10,839 bases of DNA from JAMWZF01 sp041628615 (GTDB lineage: Bacteria; Pseudomonadota; Alphaproteobacteria; Rhodobacterales; Rhodobacteraceae). Shown in pieces: positions 1-4,922 of the stretch (position 1 is its first letter; every line of letters begins with the position of its first letter). The stretch covers positions 1-10,839 of the forward strand of contig JBFKOW010000127.1 of the NCBI GenBank assembly GCA_041628615.1. The letters are read 5' to 3'. The notes under the pieces are model-generated. The model was not told the DNA's origin, ran no database searches, and saw only the letters and a program-made list of their open reading frames with translations. The position numbers and the translations under genes are program-made.

Positions 1-53
1 GGTTCGGCCGGGATCGGGGCCGGCCCGGGCGGCGGGACGCCGTCGCCTGCGGC

Positions 54-82
54 TTGACGGGGGGGCGATTCCGGCCTAATGG
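54..82 (+). promoter_or_regulatory. Candidate sigma-70-type promoter for rpmB
   Basis: TTGACG at 54-59 is followed after 17 bases by TAATGG at 77-82. The -35 element is near consensus and the -10 is fair. Transcription would begin near 90, giving a leader of about 105 nt. No mapped start exists, so this is inferred from spacing and similarity only. Confidence 0.4.
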
Positions 83-99
83 GTCGCTTCGAATTCGAG

Positions 100-122
100 G
101 GCCTCGCGCCGGGCGCGGGGCC
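100..122 (+). promoter_or_regulatory. Hairpin in the rpmB leader
   Basis: GGCCTCGCG (100-108) pairs with CGCGGGGCC (114-122) across a 5-base loop, with one U-G pair. It would form in the leader of an rpmB transcript started near 90, or could end transcription from a gene to the left of the window. A role in control of L28 is possible but not shown. Confidence 0.35.
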
Positions 123-196
123 TTGTCCGTTCCGCCCTGTCCGCCGGGGCCGCGAGACGCCAGAAACGCCAAGACGCCAAGACGAAGGATACGCCC

Positions 197-487
197 ATGT
201 CCCGCCGCTGCGAACTGACCGGTAAAGGGCCGATGACCGGCAACAATGTCAGCCACGCCAACAACAAGACCCGCCGCCGGTTCCTGCCGAACCTGCAGGA
301 AGTGACGCTGCAGTCCGACGTGCTGGGCCGGTCGTTCAAGTTCCGGATCTCCTCGGCGGCGCTGCGCTCGGTGGACCACCGGGGCGGGCTCGACGCCTTC
401 CTCGCCAAGGCCAGCGACGCCGACCTCTCGGCCGCCGCGCTGAAGGTGAAGAAGGAAATCGCCAAGGCGCAGACCGCCGCGGCCTGA
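197..487 (+). CDS. rpmB: 50S ribosomal protein L28
   Basis: A 96-residue basic protein matching bacterial L28 along its whole length. It opens with MSRRCELTGKGPMTGNNVSH, then the NNKTRRRFLPNLQ segment, both hallmarks of the family. L28 is a small protein of the large ribosomal subunit. The length is normal for alphaproteobacteria, where the family has a longer C-terminal helix (here about 70-96, rich in Lys and Ala). The ATG at 197 has a good SD sequence, AAGGA at 185-189, seven bases upstream. It appears to be monocistronic, with a promoter-like sequence at 54-82 and hairpins after the stop. There is no rpmG next to it on this side. Identification is secure. Confidence 0.97.
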   Translation: MSRRCELTGKGPMTGNNVSHANNKTRRRFLPNLQEVTLQSDVLGRSFKFRISSAALRSVDHRGGLDAFLAKASDADLSAAALKVKKEIAKAQTAAA

Positions 488-495
488 TCCGGGCG

Positions 496-515
496 GGGCG
501 GTTCGCGGACCGCCC
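496..515 (+). terminator. Hairpin just after rpmB
   Basis: GGGCGGT (496-502) pairs perfectly with ACCGCCC (509-515) over a 6-base loop, starting nine bases after the rpmB stop. No T-run follows, as is common in very GC-rich genomes, so its strength as a terminator is uncertain. Confidence 0.45.
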
Positions 516-540
516 GGCCCCCGCGCGATCCACCGCTTCC

Positions 541-571
541 CGGCCCGGCCCCGCGCCGGGCCGTCGCGTTT
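541..571 (+). terminator. Stronger terminator-like hairpin between rpmB and the copper unit
   Basis: CGGCCCGGC (541-549) and GCCGGGCCG (555-563) form a perfect 9-bp stem with a 5-base loop. It is followed by TCGCGTTT, a weak T-containing tail. It probably ends rpmB transcription and insulates the copper genes. Confidence 0.5.
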
Positions 572-627
572 GCAGGCGCGGCATCGTGGCGCTGTCGGCG
601 GGGCGCGCCACGGTCTATCCTGCCGGC

Positions 628-966
628 ATGAAACACGTCCTGGCCCTGCTCGCGGCGCTGGCGCTTCTCGCCGCCGGACAGGCGGCGGCCCTCGCCAGGG
701 GGCAGCCGGCCCCGGTGGGCGTCATGGTGCTGTGCATCGGGGCCAGCGCCGTGGTGGTGCCGGTGGGGCCGGACGGGACCCCCGTCGCCGCGACCCATTC
801 CTGCCCGGACTGCATCCCGGTCCTGCTGACTGCCGGGCCGGCCCCGATCCCGGCCGAACCGGAGCGCGCCGCCCGGCCGGTGATCCCGGTCCTTGCCGCC
901 GCGCCCGCGGCACCCCGACCGCGGCCCGGCCGACCCCCGGTGCGGGGCCCCCCCGCCGCCCTCTGA
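628..966 (+). CDS. Small exported Cys/Pro-rich protein, CutF-like (DUF2946-type) copper leader candidate
   Basis: A 112-residue protein with an N-terminal signal-like segment (Lys2, hydrophobic 4-16). A short domain follows with Cys36 and a Cys59-Pro-Asp-Cys62 pair after His57. From residue 71 to the end it is unusually proline-rich, with PP at 103-104 and 108-109 and the end RGPPAAL. From memory, this combination (export signal, Cys motif, proline-rich C-terminus, gene just before a copper gene) is that of CutF in the Rhodobacter capsulatus cutFOG operon. There the nascent exported peptide senses copper and controls translation of the next gene. The gene lies 48 bases before a PCuAC chaperone gene. 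Its stop codon sits in one arm of a hairpin whose other arm holds the chaperone's SD site. The ATG at 628 is chosen because the signal segment begins there; a longer in-frame ATG at 586 adds residues that look non-coding. Function is inferred; it could be an ordinary DUF2946 copper-binding protein. Confidence 0.75.
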   Translation: MKHVLALLAALALLAAGQAAALARGQPAPVGVMVLCIGASAVVVPVGPDGTPVAATHSCPDCIPVLLTAGPAPIPAEPERAARPVIPVLAAAPAAPRPRPGRPPVRGPPAAL

Positions 967-1005
967 CCGACATCCGACAGCACCCAGACCCATCCAGTCA
1001 GAGGG
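959..1005 (+). promoter_or_regulatory. Stem-loop hiding the Shine-Dalgarno site of the PCuAC gene
   Basis: CCCTCTGAC (959-967) and GTCAGAGGG (997-1005) are perfect 9-base inverted repeats with a 29-base loop. The left arm contains the last codon and TGA stop (964-966) of the upstream gene. The right arm contains AGAGGG (1000-1005), the only good SD for the ATG at 1015, nine bases away. When the stem forms, the ribosome site is covered. A ribosome held on the proline codons at 949-954 would reach into the left arm and open it. The structure is read directly from the sequence; the regulatory role is inferred by analogy with cutF-cutO. Confidence 0.7.
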
Positions 1006-1014
1006 ATATTCCCC

Positions 1015-1551
1015 ATGGTCATCCGCCTTTCCGCCGCCGCCCTCGTCGCGGCCGCCGCCGCCCTGTCCGCCGCCCCCGCGCTGGCCGACATCATGGTCCA
1101 TGACGGCTATGCCCGGTCCTCGAACCCGCAGGCCGGGGCGGCCTTCCTCACCCTCCACAACCCCGGCGGCCCGGACGACCGGCTGATCGGGGTCCGCTCC
1201 GACGCCGCCGCGCGGGTCGAACTGCACACCCATGTCGAGGACGGCGGGGTGATGCGGATGGTCCATGTCGAGGAGGGCCTGCCGCTGCCCGCCGATGGCG
1301 AGATCGCGATGCAGCGCGGCGGCAACCACGTCATGTTCATGGGGCTGGCGGTGCCCTTCGACGACGGCGCGGTGGTGCCGCTGACGCTGATCTTCGAGAC
1401 CGCCGGCGAGATCGCGGTCGAGGTCACCGTGGACAACGCCCGGACCGAGGCCCCCGAGAGCGGGATGATGCACGGCGAGGGCATGGATCACGGCACCATG
1501 CACGATGCGATCCACGGCGACGGCGACCCGAACGACGCCGACGGCAACTAG
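1015..1551 (+). CDS. Periplasmic copper chaperone PCuAC family
   Basis: A 178-residue secreted protein of the PCuAC family (formerly DUF461), periplasmic Cu(I) chaperones that help deliver copper to the CuA or CuB site of cytochrome oxidase. A signal peptide spans 1-24 with an ALA cleavage site before Asp25. The copper ligands of the family's H-x10-M-x21-H-x-M signature are visible as His71, Met82, His105 and Met107; the third interval is 22 here, one longer than usual. The segment GGNHVMFMGL is typical. After about residue 149 there is a Met/His-rich tail (MMHGEGMDHGTMH) that probably binds further copper and ends in an acidic stretch. The start at 1015 is supported by AGAGGG nine bases upstream and by the signal peptide. 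It is co-oriented with, and probably translationally tied to, the CutF-like gene. No SCO or multicopper oxidase gene is next to it. Confidence 0.93.
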   Translation: MVIRLSAAALVAAAAALSAAPALADIMVHDGYARSSNPQAGAAFLTLHNPGGPDDRLIGVRSDAAARVELHTHVEDGGVMRMVHVEEGLPLPADGEIAMQRGGNHVMFMGLAVPFDDGAVVPLTLIFETAGEIAVEVTVDNARTEAPESGMMHGEGMDHGTMHDAIHGDGDPNDADGN

Positions 1552-1597
1552 GGCACGGCCGCGCCCGGCCCGTTGCGCGATCACGGGATGTTTCACT

Positions 1598-1627
1598 TGG
1601 ACCCGGGGGCCACGGATCGGCTAGGCC
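1598..1627 (+). promoter_or_regulatory. Candidate promoter, TGGACC-N18-TAGGCC
   Basis: TGGACC at 1598-1603 and TAGGCC at 1622-1627 are separated by 18 bases. The start codon at 1634 is only six bases past the -10 element, so the transcript could be leaderless or nearly so. The same arrangement precedes the Na/Pi gene at 6606-6635. Confidence 0.35.
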
Positions 1628-1633
1628 CGGGAC

Positions 1634-2164
1634 ATGGGCACCGATTACGACCGTCTCTACCGCGACACGCCGGACGCGCTCGGGCCGCCGACCGCGGCCT
1701 TCGTCGGTTTCTTCGACCGGTTCGGGACAGCGCGGGCGCGGGTGCTCGACCTCGGCTGCGGGCAGGGGCGGGACGCCCTGTTCATCGCCCGCAGGGGACA
1801 TCGCGTGGTCGGCGTGGACCGCTCGGCCCACGGCATCCGCGCCCTCGCGGCGGCGGCGCGGCGCGAGGGGCTCGACCTGTCCGGCGTGGTGGCCGACATC
1901 GTGGACTGGCGGCCCGAGGGGCGGTTCGACGTGATCGTGCTCGACCGGGTGCTGCACATGCTCGGCGCTTCGGCGCGGCGGGCGGTGCTGGGCCGGCTGC
2001 CGCCGCATCTCGCCCCGGCGGGCTGGGTGCTGATCGCGGACGAGCCGTCGAACATCGCCGGCATCGAAGCCGCGCTCGGGGCGGCCGGGACGGCGTGGCG
2101 GACCGGACTGCGGCGGCGGGGCCTGCTGTTCCTGCAGCGGGCCGACGCGGAGGCGCGCGACTAG
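1634..2164 (+). CDS. Class I SAM-dependent methyltransferase
   Basis: A 176-residue protein with the Rossmann-type SAM fold. Motif I is VLDLGCGQGRD at about 37-47, the acidic residue after beta-2 is in VVGVDRS, motif II is in VVADIVDW, and FDVIVLDRVLHML is the motif IV region. The order resembles small TehB- or UbiE-like methyltransferases; the substrate cannot be told. At 176 residues it is compact, and the C-terminal half has only one further strand pair, so a single-domain enzyme is likely. No clear SD precedes the ATG, and a promoter-like -10 lies six bases upstream. The TAG stop shares its CTAG with the stop of the convergent sirtuin gene. Confidence 0.9.
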   Translation: MGTDYDRLYRDTPDALGPPTAAFVGFFDRFGTARARVLDLGCGQGRDALFIARRGHRVVGVDRSAHGIRALAAAARREGLDLSGVVADIVDWRPEGRFDVIVLDRVLHMLGASARRAVLGRLPPHLAPAGWVLIADEPSNIAGIEAALGAAGTAWRTGLRRRGLLFLQRADAEARD

Positions 2165-2844
2165 TCCAGCAGCGCGGCGACCCAGGCCGGGACGGTCTCG
2201 GTCGCGGGGCCGAGCCGGACCTCGTCGAACAGCGCCGCGCCCGCCGAGGGGGCGAGGTTCAGTTCCACCGTCGGCACCCCGCGCCGGGCCGCCTCGGCGA
2301 CGAAACCGGCGGCGGGATAGACCTCGCCGCTGGTGCCGATCGCGGCGAACAGGTCGGCGCAAGCGAGCCGGGCGTCGATCTCGTCGAGCCCCTCGGGATA
2401 TTCGCCGAACCAGACGATGCCGGGCCGGGTCGCGGGTTCGGCGCAGGCCGGGCAGGGGTCGGCCGGGTCCATCAGCGGCGGCGCGGGCCAGCGGTGGCCG
2501 CAGGCGGCGCAGGCCGCGCGGTCGAGCGCGCCGTGCATGTGCAGCACCTCCGCCCCCGCGGCCTCGTGCAGCCCGTCGACGTTCTGGGTGACGATGAACA
2601 CCTCGTGCGCGCCGTCGCGTTGCAGCCGGGCGAGGGCGGCATGGGCGGCGTTCGGGGCCGCCTTCGCCGCCTCGGTGCGGCGCATGTTGTAGAAGGCGTG
2701 GACGCGGGCCGGGTCGCGGGCGAAGGCCTCGGGGGTGGCGACGTCCTCGATCCGGTGCCGGGCCCAGAGGCCGCCCGCGTCGCGGAAGGTGCCGAGCCCG
2801 CTCTCGGCCGAGATCCCGGCCCCGGTCAGTATCACGATCTTCAT
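2161..2844 (-). CDS. cobB: NAD-dependent protein deacylase, sirtuin family (CobB type)
   Basis: A 227-residue sirtuin. It removes acyl groups from lysines while consuming NAD+, giving nicotinamide and O-acyl-ADP-ribose. Visible motifs are GAGISAESGLGTFRD (8-22, NAD binding), TQNVDGLH (86-93), catalytic His104 in LHMHG, zinc cysteines 112, 115, 131 and 134, WFGE, and IGTSGEVYPAAGF. Tyr52 and Arg55 form the Y-x-x-R pair that in class III sirtuins such as CobB and SIRT5 binds acidic acyl groups, so desuccinylase as well as deacetylase activity is plausible. The ATG at 2844 has GGGAGG about seven bases upstream and starts directly at the first beta strand, as in bacterial homologues; an in-frame extension to 3210 would overlap the divergent gene and looks non-coding. 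It is convergent with the methyltransferase. Confidence 0.95.
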   Translation of the reverse strand: MKIVILTGAGISAESGLGTFRDAGGLWARHRIEDVATPEAFARDPARVHAFYNMRRTEAAKAAPNAAHAALARLQRDGAHEVFIVTQNVDGLHEAAGAEVLHMHGALDRAACAACGHRWPAPPLMDPADPCPACAEPATRPGIVWFGEYPEGLDEIDARLACADLFAAIGTSGEVYPAAGFVAEAARRGVPTVELNLAPSAGAALFDEVRLGPATETVPAWVAALLD

Positions 2845-2916
2845 TCCCGGCCTCCCGCTTGCTAGGCTGCACCGGGGCCCGGCGCGGAGCAAGGGCCGGG
2901 GAGGACGGCGGACGCG

Positions 2917-3348
2917 ATGAAGATCAGGACACCCTGGCACCTCTGGGCGGTGGGGGCGCTGTCGCTGCTGTGGAACCTCGGCAGCGCGGTGGACTTCGTG
3001 ATGGTGGTGGCGCGGGCCGAGCCCTATCTGGACCGGATGAGCGACGCGCAGCGGGCCTATTTCGGCGGGCTGCCGGGCTGGGCCACGGCGGCCTGGGCGC
3101 TGGGGGCCTGGGGCGCGGTGGCGGGGTCGGTGTTCCTGCTGCTGCGCAGCCGGCTGGCGGTCTGGGCCTTCGGGCTGGCGGCGGCCGGGGTGACGGGCAT
3201 GGCGGTGCACGGGCAGGTGCTGACCGCGCCGCCGGTGACCGACCTGATGGGCAGCGGCCAGCTCTGGCTGTCGGCGGCGCTGGTGGCCGGGCTGGTGGCG
3301 ATGCTGGCCTATGCCCGCGCGATGACCCGGCGGGGCGTGCTGCGGTGA
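2917..3348 (+). CDS. Small four-helix membrane protein of unknown function
   Basis: A 143-residue protein with four probable membrane segments at roughly 8-32, 54-76, 80-98 and 113-135. A soluble loop between the first two contains YLDRMSDAQRAYFGGLP. The pattern of Trp-rich first helix, YL..M...Q.AYF loop and three further helices matches a family of uncharacterised alphaproteobacterial proteins, some labelled sugar transporter without evidence. It is too small to be a transporter of known type on its own. The ATG at 2917 has AGGA at 2902-2905. Its TGA overlaps the GTG start of the phosphatase gene (GTGA), so the two are probably translated together. Confidence 0.8.
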   Translation: MKIRTPWHLWAVGALSLLWNLGSAVDFVMVVARAEPYLDRMSDAQRAYFGGLPGWATAAWALGAWGAVAGSVFLLLRSRLAVWAFGLAAAGVTGMAVHGQVLTAPPVTDLMGSGQLWLSAALVAGLVAMLAYARAMTRRGVLR

Positions 3349-3761
3349 GGGTGCTGACGGTCTGTCTCGGCAACATCTGCCGGTCGCCGGCGGCCGAGGC
3401 GGCGCTGCGGGCGCGGGCGCCGGACTGGCAGGTGGACAGCGCCGGGACCTCGGGCTGGCACATCAGCGAACCGCCCTACCCGCCGATGCAGCGGGCGGCG
3501 CGGGCGCGGGGCCTCGACCTTTCGGGGCAGCGGGCGCGGCGTTTCGGCCCCGGCGATTTCGGCCGCTTCGACCTGATCCTCGCGCTGGACCGGGACGTGC
3601 TGGCCGATGTCGAGGCGCTGCGGCCGGCCGGGGCGGCGGCCGAGGTGGCGCTGTTCGCCGCGCCGGACGACGTGCCCGACCCCTACTACACGCGCGACTT
3701 CGAGGGTTGCCTGGAGCTGATCGAGGCGGCGGCGGCGCGGATCGTGGCCGAGCGGCGCTAG
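3345..3761 (+). CDS. Low-molecular-weight protein-tyrosine phosphatase
   Basis: A 138-residue enzyme of the LMW-PTP family. The phosphate-binding loop C-x5-R-S is CLGNICRS at 7-14, with Cys7 as nucleophile and Arg13 as phosphate ligand. The general acid is Asp112 in the conserved DPYY segment (112-115). Thr-Ser-Gly-Trp near 35-38 is the expected wall of the active site. Length is somewhat short but within the bacterial range. The start is GTG at 3345, overlapping the TGA of the membrane-protein gene by three bases; the P-loop then begins at residue 7, as in the family. Bacterial members act on tyrosine-phosphorylated proteins such as polysaccharide kinases, or, in the arsenate reductase branch, on arsenate. 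No exopolysaccharide or arsenic genes are nearby, so the substrate is unknown. Confidence 0.93.
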   Translation: MRVLTVCLGNICRSPAAEAALRARAPDWQVDSAGTSGWHISEPPYPPMQRAARARGLDLSGQRARRFGPGDFGRFDLILALDRDVLADVEALRPAGAAAEVALFAAPDDVPDPYYTRDFEGCLELIEAAAARIVAERR

Positions 3762-3778
3762 GCGCCCGCCCTAGCCGC
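3752..3778. terminator. Possible two-way terminator between convergent genes
   Basis: GCGG plus CTAGG (3752-3755, 3758-3762) can pair with CCTAG plus CCGC (3770-3774, 3775-3778), with a two-base bulge and a 7-base loop. Both stop codons (TAG at 3759-3761, and CTA at 3771-3773 for the minus strand) lie in the arms. The stem is imperfect and no T-run follows, so this is tentative. Confidence 0.3.
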
Positions 3779-4088
3779 AGAGCGCGCGGCTGGTGTCGAC
3801 GAAGTTGCGGTAGCGGTCCCAGAACGCCTCGGCGAAGGGGCGGTCGTCGATCCGCATCGCGTGGGCCTCCTCCGGGTCCTCGAAGAAGGTCACCACCCGG
3901 GCCTGGTCGCCGGGGCGCAGGGTCTGGTCGGCGGCCTGCTGGACGCAGGCGCAGAGCCGCGGGCTGGCCGCCGCGCGGTTGGCGGCGAGGCAGGCCTGGG
4001 CGATGTCGCCCGACAGGGCGCGGCCGCCGCCGCCGCCACCGCAGGCGGCGAGGGCGGACAGCGCGAGGACGGCGGCGAAGGGACGCAT
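3771..4088 (-). CDS. Small lipoprotein with conserved cysteines, function unknown
   Basis: A 105-residue protein with a lipoprotein signal: the lipobox LAAC ends at Cys16 and is followed by six glycines. The mature part carries Cys33, Cys46, Cys48 and Cys104, probably as two disulfides, in the frame ACLAANR...LCACVQQAADQTL...FFEDPEEA...FWDRYRNF. This pattern occurs in a family of small Rhodobacterales envelope proteins that I recall being labelled arginine transporter without basis. The ATG at 4088 has GAGG seven bases upstream and begins exactly at the signal peptide. It stands alone on its strand, with a promoter-like pair at 4150-4178, and converges on the phosphatase gene. Confidence 0.8.
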   Translation of the reverse strand: MRPFAAVLALSALAACGGGGGGRALSGDIAQACLAANRAAASPRLCACVQQAADQTLRPGDQARVVTFFEDPEEAHAMRIDDRPFAEAFWDRYRNFVDTSRALCG

Positions 4089-4149
4089 CTGGGGGCCTCG
4101 ATGTTCTGCTCGCGGGGCGCGGCGGGGCCGGCCCGATCCGGTTTTCGCC

Positions 4150-4178
4150 ACTATGCGCGGCGCCGCGCCGCTTGGCAA
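4150..4178 (-). promoter_or_regulatory. Candidate promoter for the lipoprotein gene
   Basis: Read on the minus strand, TTGCCA (4178-4173) is followed after 17 bases by CATAGT (4155-4150). This is close to a sigma-70 promoter and gives a leader of about 55 nt. The spacer contains a perfect 14-base palindrome, GCGCGGCGCCGCGC (4155-4168). Confidence 0.45.
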
Positions 4179-4186
4179 TCGGCGCC

Positions 4187-4246
4187 GGGGGCGCTGCCCC
4201 CGTCTCCGCGGGCGCGGAGACTCCCCCGGGATATTTCGGGTCCGAA
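4187..4246. repeat. Tandem-hairpin intergenic repeat of the kind common in Rhodobacterales
   Basis: Three stems lie side by side: GGGGGC/GCCCCC (4187-4192 with 4196-4201), GTCTCCGC/GCGGAGAC (4202-4209 with 4214-4221, perfect, loop GGGC), and TTCG/CGAA (4235-4238 with 4243-4246). The segment CCCCCGGGATATTT (4223-4236) is, from memory, a core found many times between genes in Rhodobacterales. Here it lies 17 bases past the stop of the minus-strand methyltransferase gene, so it may also serve as its terminator. Copy number in this genome cannot be judged from one window. Confidence 0.55.
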
Positions 4247-4263
4247 GAAGGCGCCGGCCGCGG

Positions 4264-4884
4264 TCAGGTCCGCCGCAGCAGCGAGTAGCGGAAGGTCTGG
4301 ACCCGGCCCGCCGGCGTGACGTGGTCGTGGCGGGCGTGGCGCAGCGCGGTGAAGCCGCCGGGGGCGTGGGCGGCGATCTCGGCGGCCAGCGCCGCGGGGC
4401 CGTAGCGCATCACCGGCAGCCCCGAGCAGGTCTCGGGCCCGTCGGCGGCGAACCCGGCGACGATGGCGTGGCCGCCGGGCGGCAGCGCCGCGGCCATCGC
4501 GCCGACATAGGCGGCCCGGTCGGCGGGGTCGGTCAGGAAGTGGAACACCGCCCGGTCGTGCCAGACCGCGAAGCTGCGGTCCGGGGTCCAGCGGCGCAGG
4601 TCGGCGGTGACGAAGCGGACCGCCGCCGCGGCCGCGCCGAGCCGGGCGCGGGTCGCCGCCAGCCCGCGGTCCGAGAGGTCGAGCAGGGTGACCGGGCCGA
4701 GCCCGGCGGCGAGCAGCCCGTCGACCAGCCGCGAGGCGCCGGCGCCGACGTCGAGGATCGGGTCGCCGGGCCGCGCGAGGCCGGCGATCCAGTCGAGCGA
4801 CAGCCCGCCGCCGGCCTCGAACCAGGTCAGGCGCTCGGCCTCGCGGGCGGCGTAGACCGCGTCCCAGTGCCCGGCATCCGACAT
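4264..4884 (-). CDS. Class I SAM-dependent methyltransferase
   Basis: A 206-residue enzyme. It opens with HWDAVYAAREAERLTWFE, a start seen in a group of small bacterial methyltransferases. SAM motif I is ILDVGAGASR at 43-52, and the acidic residue after beta-2 is in LLDLSDRGL. The post-motif region VWHDRAVFHFLTDPADR and the closing segments GLPVMRYGP and FRYSLL fit the same group. The substrate is unknown. The ATG at 4884 has a strong SD (AAGGAGAGG) close by. It begins 38 bases after the stop of the phosphate transporter gene on the same strand, with no terminator between, so the two are probably one transcript. It is unrelated in detail to the other methyltransferase at 1634-2164. Confidence 0.9.
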   Translation of the reverse strand: MSDAGHWDAVYAAREAERLTWFEAGGGLSLDWIAGLARPGDPILDVGAGASRLVDGLLAAGLGPVTLLDLSDRGLAATRARLGAAAAAVRFVTADLRRWTPDRSFAVWHDRAVFHFLTDPADRAAYVGAMAAALPPGGHAIVAGFAADGPETCSGLPVMRYGPAALAAEIAAHAPGGFTALRHARHDHVTPAGRVQTFRYSLLRRT

Positions 4885-4922
4885 CGGCCTCTCCTTTTCC
4901 GCGCGGCCCTGCGGCGGCCCGG

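Noticed and set aside
1..57. A possible tail of an upstream plus-strand gene ending at TGA 55-57
   Set aside because: Only 18 Gly/Ala/Pro codons are visible, with no motif; indistinguishable from chance in DNA this rich in GC.
76..1596. A 506-codon minus-strand frame across rpmB and the copper genes
   Set aside because: It runs antisense to clearly recognisable L28 and PCuAC genes, is extremely Arg/Gly-rich and has no known motif; a by-product of high GC.
1424..2872. Long frames on both strands over the methyltransferase and sirtuin (also 1573-2865 plus and 2161-3210 minus beyond 2844)
   Set aside because: Compositionally biased shadow frames; the SAM and sirtuin motifs lie only in the chosen frames.
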